A stretch of DNA of 64,000 nucleotides from Anopheles merus. Taxonomy: Eukaryota; Arthropoda; Insecta; Diptera; Culicidae. Below the pieces are notes generated by a model. That model worked only from the letters and a program-made list of their open reading frames with translations, did not search any database and had not been told where the DNA came from. The stretch covers positions 4,943,144 through 5,007,143 of the forward strand of contig NC_054081.1 in assembly GCF_017562075.2 (NCBI RefSeq), given 5' to 3'. Below are positions 46,224 through 56,944 of the stretch, one piece after another; the stretch's first letter is position 1; each line of letters opens with the position of its first letter. Made by a program: the position numbers and the translations under genes.

Positions 46224-49200
46224 TCCGTTCCATGATGTGTTGCTGTTGTGGGCATCACTTCGCCCGCGCATTGAAAGCGAAGTTTGCATACCTTGCAGGC
46301 GCAACAGAACGTAAGAATAATGGGCAAATCGCCGGCCGATGGCGGGTTTTTTAAATTGAATTTAAAATCATAACCCTCCCATAACTGCCAAACTGGAAAT
46401 GCGCACTGGACCAAAATGGAGGCTCACACACACACACACTGTATAAGACAGTACCACTTAATCTGTGCAGCCAGGACAGGAAGACAGTAGTTGGGAGAAG
46501 AAGGAAAAAAAAAAACAAATCCACTGCCGTTGCCAATTAGCAAAATCAAAATCAATTATCGCCCCAAGCCCCCCCCCCCTTCCCCTTCCCTCCCCACCTG
46601 ACAACACTGCTGCCTACAGTCACAGCACAGTGGGACAGTGAAGGACAGGGCCCAGCCGCATGGCGGACGACGACAAGCTGTCTTTTGCTGGACGGTTGCT
46701 GGCAGCGGCTTAGTTTGGAGCTCGCACAAATGCACTCCTCGCTTCTAGGCCGGTGCGCAGGGGAGGGAGGGGTCGAACTGACTTAATTAGGAAGAAAATG
46801 GTACAGTGTTAATTAAGGACACTACGCTGCTGCTGCTGCTGCTTCAAGGCAGGAAGGTCCAGCTGCCTTGGCTGGAAATACAGATTTTACCTTGTGCGGG
46901 TACAGCGGGAGCCAAAGTCGGTTTGCGGAAAGCCATCAAGCGCTGTTTCCCACTGCGCAAACGGGGCTGCAATACTTTTTGCAAACGTCACCCTCCCAAT
47001 CTCCCCCCCCCCCCCCCGTCACCTTCTAACGTTGGCGTGGTGTGCATAAATCAATATCGCTCACCCCGTTTTCCGTCGTCCGGGGAACCCGCTCTTTTCG
47101 CTCAATGCTGGGTGGAATTCAAGAATTCACCTGCACACACTCACACACACATCCCATCGTCACTTGTGGTAGTTATTTCGCCTCCCCCTTCCCCCCCCCT
47201 TCATTTCATCACCCCCCACCGTAACCCCGAGATAGAAATCGGAAGGGGATTTTTTTTGTTGTTGTTTGTTGGTGGCAAAATTCCGGGCACACATTCTGCC
47301 CCCCCCCCCCCGTTTGGACATACCTGACGGAGTGCGGAATGTGCTGGCTGCTACGGCATCGCCCGGTCCGGTACCGGCGGCGGTGCTCGTGGTGGAAGTG
47401 TTGCCTGCCGGTTTGGTGCACAGCAGCGGTAGGTCGTGTTGCTGTTGCTGCTGATATGTTGCTAGCTGTTGGGCAGCAGCCGTTGGAAGTTGATCGGTGC
47501 CGGCGAATGTCAGCGGTTGCTGTGGAAGGGCACCGTTCGGTGGTGCGGCGTGCTGCTGCTGCTGCTGGTGCTGTTGTACGTTTTTCAGATTTGCCTGTAG
47601 GAATTCTGTAAGTAGTGGAGGAGCGTCGAGCCAGGGTTACACGGGATAGTCAACACGTTCGATGGCTTTAATGGAATGGTGTTCAATAATTTGGAAAGTT
47701 CTGAATATGTAGAAACGCCGCTGAAAGGTTGCGTCCACGACATTGCATTGTTTAAATATTGGAGCTGTGCCGAGGTATTAGTCTTTCGAATGTTGAACCT
47801 TCAGTGGTCTTTTAATGTAAGCCATTAACCAATATCTGTTTAGGGCTCTTAGGACAGAATCAATTCTGGATATTTGATCTGACAAGAAGGTCTGGCTATT
47901 CGTGTAGAGAACAGCAGAATGTTCAGTCACTACACCGAAAGAATAAATGGAACGAGAGAAGCGTTGTCTATGACGTCTGAGTCTATTCTCAAATCTAAAT
48001 TAATTCCTGAAGTCATCCTTTCAGAGCTATAAATGAGTTTGATTTCTACTCTGCGGACGACATTATGTGTGAACATTTGAGTTAATAGCAAGAAATAACG
48101 ATTTAGAGTAGGGTATTAGGTTAATGATATATATCTTCAGCCTGTCCCAACATCTGGTTTCAGAAGTGGTTTAATTAAAAAATCGGACCTTTCCCATAGA
48201 CTTGCAATCAGTCTATTATCAATTATAAAGTTCTATGTAAATGTCTGAAGTCACTATGTCGTCCTGTATTTGTTATCTGTACAATATATTGTGTAATTTT
48301 AGAGGTTTATAATTGGCTCAAAGGAGCTCAATTGAAAGATTTTTCAGAATCGAAAAAGTGAAACTAGACTAGGATGAACGATCTGTACGTCATCTATCTG
48401 AATTGTTTTAGTAAGTATCCTTCTCGAATACATGTTATCTAGGATGTTGTGAAATATATTCACTAAAGTGCTGGATTGTGATATCAGCTTAGTATAAATT
48501 TGATCAGAAGAGCACCTGTGTATTTGTTTTTCCATAGTTCATTAGATAATTCATGACAAAGTTCATTCGCGTAGTTCGAGCAGTTCATTCCATGCAGTTC
48601 AAATTAGTCTAGTAGTTTTATCTATATCCTATGGTTTAGTTCCTTCTAATTCACATGTGTTTTCTTACTTGAATTCATATTGGAAATATTAACTGTATAA
48701 ACTCAAAATCCAACAGTAGGATGTTTTATTTAGCTAGAACTCAGAATTCACTGCTCCAGAGATGCTGGAGTGCTCTTTTGCACAAATAAATGTCAATGCT
48801 GGAAATCTTATGAGTACATATATTCCACAATGCCTGTCTCACAACTTCTCATAAGCTTGTGGCAATCTGGAAGCATTATAACACAATTTTTTTATAATCA
48901 TCCATTAAACCTCCTGCAATGTATAGGAGATTCCGAGACCGATTCTAAAATTCTCTTCCCTAGCCCAATATTTGCGCAAGTGGTCATTGGCCCCCACCAG
49001 TGAATTGGCTCAGAACCAGCAAACAAGAGCATTGTACAAAATAATTTAAAAAAAAAATCGGTGTTAATTGCGCTTTTACGCAATGTTTAGCCAGACAGTA
49101 AGATGTTTAATGAGGCACACAAACCCTTCCCCCTCCTCTCCCTTTCTTCCCTTCCCGACCAAAAAACCAACCTTCTTGGAAAGCAAAACCACGAACAATT

Positions 49201-52200
49201 AACATCTCTCCACACGACGGTCGGATATCAAACGGTGAAATCCCATCGCCCCAATTGCAAATTGCTAACAAACCACGGACCCATCATCAACGGTCAATAG
49301 AGATCGGATTCGGAAGCTGCCGCCCCACCCCCGATCGACGAGCGCATTCTCGGTTTAAGCTTTACGCGGCACACACCAAATGCCCGGAATAATCCAAGCG
49401 AACATAAAACAGATATTTCAGATGGGATTTCCCTCGTCACGGTGCTATATTGGGCAAACGGTAGCTTTTTTTTGCACCTGCCACCTCCCCCATTCCCCTT
49501 TCCGGCTCGGGCATCACCCCATAAACCCGCCCCCCATCGAGAGTGAGCCGGTACCGGTTTTGTGTAAACACAGGGTTTGCTTTCCTAAACAAACTAAAAC
49601 TGATCCTTCTAATAAGATGGCGAAAGAGTCTTTGAGACGGAGCAGGAGCGAGCGAGCGATGCGTCCTGAATTGTGGCGAAAGATTGCGTTTTCGAAGGCA
49701 AGGTACACACACCGCCCGTCGTCTCGTCTCGTGTTTGGGTTGGGAGGGGGTGGGTGCTGTGCCCTCTTTGCTGAGATCGGTAAGAAGCAAAACCATAAAA
49801 CAACACGCTTGATAACCTACTTCATAAGCGGGGCGAGCCTGGGCGGCGACGACATGGGCAAGACTATGCGAGGTTTGCGTTTTGAGCACGGTCAGTCATG
49901 AGGTTTTGTGTGACTTGCTTTTGAGAAGGGATATTTGCCTTTTTTAAAACCCCTTTGAACCTTTGCACACACAGACACACACACACACGCACAACAAAAA
50001 AGGAAGACAAACCGGTGTTGTGTCCGTGCAAATAAGAAACAATAATACACCCCCAACGGTTCGGGGTTCGGTGCAAAAAAAAAAGTGCCGGCTCGGGCAA
50101 ATCGGGGCGCGCTTTCCGTGAAAAGCAGTTGTTAACTGGTTAAATTGGCATCGAGAGTTCATATTTTAACCTTTCGGATGTTTCTTACACCGCCTACAGA
50201 ACGAGGACGCCCGTGCCGGGTGGATGAGGTGATAACGAACACCAACAGCAACAAAATAGGTCGGCAAGATTAGTCAGCACGGGATGGGAAACAAAGCATA
50301 AAAAAGCCCTTGACAGACTAAACACAAACCCTTATTTGGAGCGACAGCGGTTCCGCGGATGATATCGGAAGCATTTCAAACGGTTCTGGCCAAATCTTGA
50401 CCGAAACGCACCGACGGCACGCGAAAAGGAATGGGAGTGCGTCTACAGTACTACAGCATTACTGGTACAGTGAGGGACATTAATGTATGCGCATTTTTAT
50501 TCTATTAAGTAGCGTTTGGTGTTCATGGCAATAGATGCTCGAGGTTTAATGATCTTTGTTTCGTATAAGAAATCAATTGAAATATCCAAATATTTCTATA
50601 AATTTATTTTAAGTCTCGATGTAAAATAAAATCAACTTTCATCATGACATAACTCTCAAAAACATTGTTAGTAGGATATTGACCTCGTGTAGATGATACA
50701 GACTCGGGGCTCCAATCTATGGCCTGTGGGCCGCATGTAGCCCTCGATAGGCAACGCGATGACTTTGTAAAGTCAAAATGTCACTGTCAATGTCATAAAA
50801 AATCTGACTGAAACAAAATCCATATCAGCGTCACGTACTCAATTGTGATAATGGCGTGACGATACTCAGAAAGGTTGGTGTGACCAATACATGCTTCGTG
50901 ACATTTTTGCGACCATCGCTTGGTCAGTCACTATGCCATGACATTTTTTTACTGTGAGCAGTTTTGCAAAATGTCACTGACATAGTCATGACAAATTTCA
51001 GCGGGAACAAAATCTTGTCAGCGTCACGAGCTCTACTGTGATGATCAGAGACGAGTCTCAAATAGTTGCTGCGACCATCACATGCTTGGTGACATTGTGT
51101 GCAACCAACTCTTGGTCAGTCACTTGGTCGCGACATTTTCAGTTGGTGATCATTGGGTTTGACCTGACAGATAATCAAAACAGATAGAGGGAGAAAGCAT
51201 GCTTATTTTGTTCGTAGAGCCCAAGTGCCAAGTAAAATCCAAGAATGTCGTGATTATCGACGACAAAAATGTCATGACCAAGTGAGTGATCAAGAGTTGG
51301 GTGCTAAGCAAAATGTCACCAAGCATGTGATTGATCCACTAACTATATGAGTCTCACCCACTGATCATCACAGCTGTGTACGTGATATTTGGCAGCACTG
51401 CCCACAGCTAGAAACAGTCATGAATATGCTTGTGACGGCATTAAGCTTAGTTTGTTTGTCAGAGTATCGCAGTTGACTCAAGCAATCGCATGTCGTCAAG
51501 TGTCGGCGTGTCATGACGCACTTTTATTGAGTATCAGCAATGAGCATCAAGCTACCTCCTATATGTTCATTGTTTTCGTTGGTGAAAATCTCGTGCTGCA
51601 CATGACATTTTGCAGCACTGATTGCAAATATCTTGAAACCAAAATTCAGCTCATTGAATCGGAAATTGAAATAGTTCATCAAACAATTCCTAGCTATTTT
51701 GTGATCAACGCTACTTAACTTATACTACGCGAGTGCCTGTTGTGAACAGGTCTAGTAATTGTTACCTAAATGAATAGTGTGATACCAGGTGATACAACTA
51801 ACACAATATTGTTTATATTATTTATTACCCGCAAACAACAAAATTAAAATATTTTCTAATTTTTTTAATTCTAATATTCTAAGATTTTTTTGGTTGGGAA
51901 CTCCAACACCTTCAGTTAGCAGTTCGAAATTGTTTATAGATAGTTCTATACTGACAGTAATGACTAAACAAGGCTTGAACAATCTCTTACAGCTCTCTTC
52001 GATTGAAAATTGCAAATGATCTTGTTAATATGATTTGTTGTTTTTGTCTTCATCAGAGGTCAAGATGGTAAGCTCGCGTTAGCCAAGCTTATTACTAGCT
52101 TAGGCTAGTTGCCTAGGACCGACTCAGGTTGTTGCACCAAATAGAAAGAAGAAGAACTTAAGAATTTTAGGTCGGAAATTTAATCACTCCTTCATAATCC

Positions 52201-55200
52201 GATATGAAAAGTTTAAATTTAAGTCCCACTTAAACTAATATCCCCCACTGTCACGAAAGTTCACAACCAAATCTATAGCCCGGATCTCGATGGTAAATAC
52301 TCTTTCTCTCTCTCTCTCTCTTTATCTATCGCTTGGGAATAGCAAATACTAGGACAAGGAATTGAACGAACGGTTAAGCGTTGCTGGTCGCTCGTTTTCT
52401 AACCTTTTCCCCCCCGGTACGGACCGGGAGCGGGCAGAGCACGGTGGCGTGATAATGTCAATGGGGCATTATAATTAGACAACCCCTATAATTATAATTA
52501 CCATTCCGGTCGTTTAACCAATACTTTGCGCGATGCTGCTTCTGCTCGTAGCGTTTCCGGTTCGATGTCCGGCCCACATTACAAGAGAAGGAATTAAAAA
52601 AAAATCACAAAAAACCCTGGAAAGATGTCTGCTGGTAATGGGGGCAGGCAAGCTATCGATTTCTGGACGTGTTGTGTGCTCGTTGTGCGATCAATTACCC
52701 GGATCAGCTGGGCGTGCCTGACAAATCCATTTTTTTTCTCTGTTTGCCACAAAATGTCACGACCACTGTCTGCTTGGGGGCCGTGCTGATTGCTGCTGCT
52801 GCTGCTGCTGTTGCTCCCGTGCGACCAAAACCAAACGTCGTCTCGTCTCGGCCCGCAAATGAAGCGTGTAATAAATTTGTTTTAGCTGGCAGGCTGGCAA
52901 GGGTGGAAGACGACTGCGACCAGTAATTGGAATTCCGACACCGTGTGCACACATCTAGGGCAGTTTGTTCCGTTCTTATATTTTGAAATTAATAAGTTTA
53001 CATGCAGGTTAGCAGTGGGAAGCCATTCACTGTTATGTGAAGTAGAGAGAGAGAGAGCTCGGTGGCTTAACAAGCTGGAATCCGCCTTAAAGCCACCACC
53101 GACCGAGGCACCCAAAGCGAACGATAAATATTTGCACACGCCGACACGGCCCCAACAGCAACGTACAGCGCGCGTCCGAAAATGCAAAACGCCTTCCCGA
53201 AAGATGGATCTGGACGCAAGGCCCCGGGAAGCCCGCAGCCGTAATTGGAAGCGGAAACCGCCCATCCTTCCAGCTTCCTTCCTCCCCATGCCGCCCGAAA
53301 CCGGAACCGAAAAGTCAAGCAAAGCGACACACTCACACACACTCAGCAACGATTGTTTAACGAGACGAGACTTTGTTGTCTCAGCCAGCTGCCGAGCTTG
53401 GGACGGGACGGTCTCATTAGGGGAGCGAGCCTCAGCGAGGTTGCGGTTAGTGGCCGCGCTGGGTGCGGGTATGTACTGGGGGTCGTAGTTTGCGACGACT
53501 TTTGGGTGTAGCGCGTCTACGTCTACGCGCGGAATCGCCTACAACATCTTCATTGTGTGCCGGTGCGCGATGCTTGTGCACGGAGGGACATTACAGAGAG
53601 AGAGGTAGAGAGAGGGCGCAACACTCGAAGAGTCAAACAAAAACTGTCTCAACGAAAGATAGCTGCCACTGTTCTTCAGTACAAAAAAAGCACCTCCGAA
53701 ACGAGAATAGAGGGAGAAGTACAGTGAAGGAGACATTAAAAAAGTGATCCGAACGAAAGGACCGCGCCTCAGCAAAAGATGCCTTGCTGTGGGGTGTTGT
53801 CTCTTGTAGTGGTGGGAGCTCGGAATGAATTCCGGAGCCGATTCCGGGCCCAATTTCGGAGCCAATTCCGGAGTTGACTCCAAAGCCGATTTCTTAGTCG
53901 ACTGGGAATTGATCTGGGAATCGCAATTTCACCCGGTAACGGAATCAGAATTTATTTCAGAAATGGAATTAGCTCCGGAACGATATTCAGTTCTTTAATT
54001 GAAATAAGAAGACTCAAAAACGAAATCAGTCCGGGAATCTCCATGAGAATGGATGGTTTACAAATAAATTTGGATGTATTGCGGATATCAATGCTTAGTA
54101 TCATTAGACCCAAACGCCTATTCTTATGGAAATGTCGAAACCGACTCCGATTTTGGAGCCAATTCCGGAACCAATTCTGGAACCGATTCCAATTTCGGAG
54201 CCGGTTCCAAATTCGGAACCGGTTCCGATTCCGGAGCCGATTTCAATTCCGGAACCGATTCCAGAACCAATGCCGGAACCGATTCCAGAACCAATGTCGG
54301 AACCGATTCCAGAACCGATTCTGATTCCGGAGCCGATTTCAATTCAGGAGCCGATTTCAATTCCGGAACCAATTCTGGAACCGATTCCAATTTCGGAGCC
54401 AGTTCCAATTCCAGATCCGATTCCGTTTCCGGAGCCGATTTCAATTCGGGAGCCGATTTCAATTCCGGAACCGATTCCAAACCAAAGCCGATACCGATTC
54501 CAGTACCAATCCCGGAACCGATTCCAGAACCGATTCTGATTCCAGAACCAGTTCCGGAACCAATTCCGGAATCGATCCAGAAACTGATTCCGGACCTACT
54601 ATCCGGAATCGATTCCAGAAAACTTCGGAGCTACCCGGAATCGATTCCGACGATATCTTCATTTTTCCCATCACTAGTCCCTTCCTTCCTCTCACTCTCT
54701 ATCTCTCTACTTCTCTATCGCAAAAACCCTGCACAGATCTGAATCCCCTTTCCCACTGGTGGCCTAGATTGCGTTTGACGTTATTATTGCAGTGATTATT
54801 TCTAGCAGTTTATTAAATTAAGAACACATGAAATGGAGGTTATCCTCACCCAGCGAGCAGGGAGGTAGGGCGAGGTCTTGGTCGGGGTCAAACGAGAAGA
54901 ACTCTACAAAAAGCGACAGGAGAGGAATGTTCTTTTTTTTCTATACACAAGACAAGAAGCACTGCAAAAGGTTGTGGAGGCGTTGCGCATCATATTTTGT
55001 ACATAAATTAAGAGCCGTGCACACCAACCCACAACTTGGTAGTGGGTGTAGTCGGTGTTTGGCTCCACAAAAGCCTTCAGCAAAGTGGTGGAGGAGTTTG
55101 TGTGTGTGTGTGTGCGTTGTTGTGTGCCGTACGACTTTAGGGCCGTCTCATCCCGATCCCTAACAGCACCGACGGACCCTTCTTCCGGTGCCATCTACAT

Positions 55201-56880
55201 GACTGTGGGGGGGAGGGGGGGGGCGTAGTAGAGGGGGTAAAAAAACCCCCCAAAGCGAAACATAAACTACATCCACACTCTCGTTGGCGGAGGAGAGGGG
55301 AGTGCACAGTTCCTACGGGAAACGATTTAAGAGGACAGCCGCCCCCGCTATCCCTTACGGCAGGGCGAGGCGCTAGCGGGGAGGGGGTTAAGTGGGCGCG
55401 AGCGGAGATTTTGGGCTGTCAAACCAGGCAGTGTAGCATGCAGTGCGTGTTTGCCTATCTTGCAGGCGCAACCAGAACGCCGCACAACGAGCCGCTGGAG
55501 CGGCAGCAGCAGCAGCAGCAGCAAACAACAAAATGAACAGCTTAACGAGTCGGTAAAACTTTCTCCCAAACAAATACACACACACACACATACATAAACA
55601 CATGAACAACCAAACAAAAAAGTTAACACATCCATTCAAGTGATGAGAGGTTCTATGAGAGCGAGCAATTACAGAGTGTTTGTCGCCTTTTTTTTTGGGC
55701 AGGCTCAGCACGACAAGCAAGCAAAAAGGAAGAGGGAGTACAAAAATAAAGTTCAAAATTCCAGACCTATATCTCCATGAGTGGAGGAGGGGTGGGTTGG
55801 GATGAGGGCAAGAGAACAAAAAAAATAAAAAAGGACACCCCCTCGAATGAACTCGGAGCGCTCAGCACTATCTGTGCTGATAAAGAGGACTTTTCCGATG
55901 TGGATGAGCTGCAGAAATGGCGCTACCGCAAGATGGCGGTAACGAGAGAGCGAGAGAGAGAGAGAGGAGAGACACACACACACTCACACACAAACGGTAG
56001 AATAAAATTTAATTATAATGTGAAAATGTTTGTCGACATGTTTCGACGGTTTTCTGAAGCGTGCTCACAGTGTGTTTTTCTGCCTCTTGCTGCTACTGCG
56101 GCAGCCGTCGTCGTCGTTGTTGTTGTTGTTGCGGCGTTGGCCAGTGCGGTTCGTTTGCCACATGCGGTGGCGTTAGCGGCGGCCTGGCTGACCTGTGGGC
56201 GGTGGGTTGGGTGGGTGCGAAAAATTAACATACACCCGGGGTGTTTGTCACGCTGTCTCAGTGTTGTCCTGCGTCTCTGTTCCCTTTCCCGCCCTTGATC
56301 GAAAAGAACAACCATCACCGGGGGTGGAAAATGATTTTGAGGAGGGGAATGTGTGTGGATGGACAAAACAAAAAACCCGCCACTCCCACTGGGACGCATC
56401 ACCCGCACGGACGCAGCAAATTCAATTTGACGATAAATAATTTGCTTTTAAAGTGATCGATAGGGAACAGGGATCGCTCCCCAAATTATGAGCGAAGACA
56501 ATAATAGTAAGAATAATAATAATACTGAGGCTTACCGTTCTGCTTGACGATGGCCTCACAGTCCCGGTCGATTGTGGCCGCATCGAAGTCGAGATGGTTC
56601 GGCAGGCTGCCGCAGAACTTGTTCCGATCCTTGCGGCTGACGTAGATGACGTGATCCGGGTGCTGCTGCTGCTGCTGCTGGAGCTGATGTTCGGGCGATA
56701 CCGCCTGCCCCGTACCGGGCAGGCAGGCCAGATCCGGTGGAGGCGGCTGCTTCTCGAGCCCGTCGCCATCGGCAGCGACGCCGGACCCGTCCGCCAGGAA
56801 GGTTTGCTGATGGAACGTGTCGCCGTTGTTGTTGTTGTGGTACTGGTGGAAGTACTGCGTGGTGTCGGACTTAAGATTAT
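32261..56880 (-). CDS. Multi-PDZ scaffold protein, PTPN13/FRMPD2-like (5' end missing)
   Basis: Eleven minus-strand exons join in phase: 56536-56880, 54850-54903, 47324-47605, 42592-42963, 36852-37060, 36422-36733, 34944-35526, 34402-34869, 32851-33098, 32613-32777, 32261-32521. All borders are GT-AG. The reading gives about 1,080 residues. A low-complexity, Gln-rich N-terminal half is followed by PDZ-a, PDZ-b, a long linker and PDZ-c. PDZ-a (LIRIKRLFP...QPGDILLEANGV) and PDZ-b (GSLGFTLRKEDDSVLGHYV...GRIRPGDKIVAVND...MTHEEAV) resemble consecutive PDZ domains of PTPN13. No FERM or phosphatase domain is present in the window; the first visible exon begins mid-codon, so N-terminal exons lie elsewhere. 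Likely role: cortical or junctional scaffold binding C-terminal peptides. The family name is an inference from remembered sequence patterns. Confidence 0.85.
32851..33098 (-). CDS. Multi-PDZ gene: linker exon before PDZ-c
   Basis: Encodes GKKSLMKWKGATLLGEEGE followed by an acidic, Asp/Thr/Ser-rich segment ending TDSEGNQ. Acceptor CGCCAG lies at the end of a polypyrimidine run of about 530 nt. Donor is GTAACG. 248 nt, phase 1 in, phase 0 out. Confidence 0.85.
33104..33637 (+). repeat. Long polypurine (GA-rich) tract, polypyrimidine on the transcribed strand
   Basis: About 530 bp of almost pure A/G on the plus strand, beginning with (GA)n and degenerating into GAAA/GGGA mixtures with a few interruptions. 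On the sense strand of the multi-PDZ gene it is a C/T tract ending a few bases before the acceptor of the exon at 33098. Confidence 0.9.
33638..34401 (-). other. Remainder of the multi-PDZ intron before the 33098 exon
   Basis: AT-rich intronic DNA with no repeats or coding signal that I can support. Confidence 0.5.
34402..34869 (-). CDS. Multi-PDZ gene: 156-residue linker exon
   Basis: Starts ALDNLDEAYYRDEEIDAIVA, has six Gln, a Gly/Pro-rich collagen-like stretch (GLAGPGTPGLAGP), then a conserved-looking block FVSLPCETFLVACKTEQDLQ and YVQHFAHKSPLYSSVNVP. 468 nt, phase 1-1, so it could be skipped in frame. This exon and the next intron carry the segment that widens the spacing between PDZ-b and PDZ-c. 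Confidence 0.82.
34944..35526 (-). CDS. Multi-PDZ gene: second PDZ (PDZ-b) exon
   Basis: Encodes EFEIIMTKQQGSLGFTLRKE through DVVRLRLYRDQ, one complete PDZ domain with GSLGF loop and MTHEEAV helix, then Ser/Thr- and His-rich tail (QQQHHHHSNDTFNYSD). Acceptor CCCAAG, weak donor GTAATC. The frame stays open through the donor to a stop at 34864, so intron retention would give a short isoform ending after the PDZ. Confidence 0.86.
35535..36421 (-). repeat. Intron with degenerate CTCGAAAGAGTT hairpin repeats
   Basis: Between about 35600 and 36380 the motif ACTCTNGAAAGAGT recurs at least six times (about 35683, 35866, 35949, 36048, 36112, 36247). It is interspersed with ACTCAC/GAGTGA blocks. Each copy is an imperfect hairpin; spacing is irregular at 60-180 bp. 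Confidence 0.6.
36422..37060 (-). CDS. Multi-PDZ gene: first PDZ (PDZ-a), two exons
   Basis: Exon 36852-37060 encodes DSIFFVQVSKGSRGLGFSVS to PLTGLTNY. Exon 36422-36733 continues HALEELRKATNVVTLTVCRP and then a Pro/Gln-rich tail. The intron 36734-36851 splits the domain before its second helix. RGLGF is the peptide-binding loop. Confidence 0.87.
37260..37317. repeat. (GT)29 microsatellite
   Basis: An uninterrupted GT run of about 58 bp in the multi-PDZ intron. Confidence 0.95.
38020..39640. repeat. 29-bp minisatellite with 435-bp higher-order repeat
   Basis: Unit GGTATGGGTTCAATATCAG plus TTCCAGGACC (29 bp), about 55 copies, alternating variants (GGTATGGGTTC / GGTATCGGATC, CCAGGACC / CCATGACC). 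The segment starting ATAGGCATCGGTACAG at 38086 recurs at 38521, exactly 435 bp = 15 units later, and stays nearly identical for over 300 bp. The unit has no stop in any forward frame, which explains the repetitive 70-180-residue open frames here. Confidence 0.93.
42592..42963 (-). CDS. Multi-PDZ gene: 124-residue low-complexity exon
   Basis: Begins EASGTQHPPPPQQQQPPGAL, includes MHETQYIELLTASTAADCLG and nine Gln, and ends VVVGPYSFITK. 372 nt, phase 1-1. Acceptor TTTCAG, donor GTAAGC. A disordered scaffold segment, possibly alternatively spliced. Confidence 0.8.
46176..46220. repeat. (CA)n microsatellite
   Basis: About 22 uninterrupted CA repeats in the intron. Confidence 0.95.
46282..46303 (+). 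promoter_or_regulatory. Su(Hw)-like motif site (TTGCATACCTTGCAGGCGC)
   Basis: TTGCATACCTTGCAGGCGC shares 20 of 22 positions with the site at 28011 and also 20 of 22 with the site at 55449. It starts with the TTGCATAC core of the array at 57 kb. Confidence 0.5.
47324..47605 (-). CDS. Multi-PDZ gene: 94-residue Gln/Thr-rich exon
   Basis: Encodes EFLQANLKNVQQHQQQQQHA through AVAASTFRTPS. 282 nt, phase 1-1, acceptor TTACAG, donor GTATGT. Low complexity, no domain. Confidence 0.75.
50700..51430. repeat. Element with a tandem 193-bp unit and an inverted third copy
   Basis: A unit starting AAAATGTCACTG at 50775 repeats at 50968 (193 bp later). Shared blocks include TCAGCGTCACG, ACATGCTT and CTTGGTCAGTCACT. 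A third copy at about 51238-51415 is inverted (ACCAAGTGAGTGATCAAGAG, CACCAAGCATGTGATTGATC). The left edge, CTATGGCCTGTGGGCCGCAT at 50717, resembles hAT terminal sequences, but I found no matching right end. Confidence 0.6.
53807..54676 (-). mobile_element. hAT-like MITE family B, large copy
   Basis: Ends TAGTGGTG and CATCACTA are bounded by octamers GTCTCTTG and GTCCCTTC (6 of 8). The core at about 53990-54130 is the reverse complement of the core of the copy at 21481 (CCATTCTCATGGAGATTCCC, CAAATTTATTTGTAAAC). The right array of 12-bp GGAACCGATTCC units spans about 500 bp and yields spurious open frames. 870 bp in total. Confidence 0.8.
54850..54903 (-). CDS. Multi-PDZ gene: 54-nt microexon
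   Basis: Between acceptor TTTTTGTAG and donor GTGAGG the bases read EFFSFDPDQDLALPPCSL plus one nt. It enters and leaves in phase 1 and fits the exons on either side. Only 18 residues, so it is called from splice signals and phase alone; it may be a cassette exon. Confidence 0.65.
55449..55470 (+). promoter_or_regulatory. Su(Hw)-like motif site (TTGCCTATCTTGCAGGCGC)
   Basis: TTGCCTATCTTGCAGGCGC, the third of the 22-bp class, about 1.5 kb from the array at 56945. Confidence 0.42.
56536..56880 (-). CDS. Multi-PDZ gene: first visible exon
   Basis: Encodes NLKSDTTQYFHQYHNNNNGD through DAATIDRDCEAIVKQN. 345 nt, phase 1-1, acceptor GCGCAG, donor GTAAGC. Includes six Gln and a motif DHVIYVSRKDRNKFCGSLPN of higher complexity. 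The exon upstream must end with one base of a split codon and was not found in the window. Confidence 0.8.
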
Positions 56881-56944
56881 CTGCGCGAAGGGGCACGAAG
56901 AGAGTCGAAATTTTGATGAGCAAAATATTTTTTGAAAAAAAAAA

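Larger units (their letters stand above)
42964..47323 (-). other. 4.4-kb intron of the multi-PDZ gene
   Basis: Holds two diverged direct repeats of about 50 bp (near 43303-43353 and 43470-43519), a (CA)n run (46176-46220), a Su(Hw)-like site (46282-46303) and poly-C tracts. No exon identified. Confidence 0.5.
47606..54849 (-). other. 7.2-kb intron of the multi-PDZ gene
   Basis: AT-rich intronic DNA with an inverted/tandem repeat element (about 50700-51430), a possible SINE tail near 52100-52160 (GGTTGTTGCACCAAAT followed by AAGAAGAAG), and a hAT-like family B element (53807-54676). No exon found. Confidence 0.5.

Noticed and set aside
54074..54742. 222-codon frame with Gly/Thr/Asp/Ser/Phe repeats
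   Set aside because: It is the translated 12-bp array inside a hAT-like MITE.
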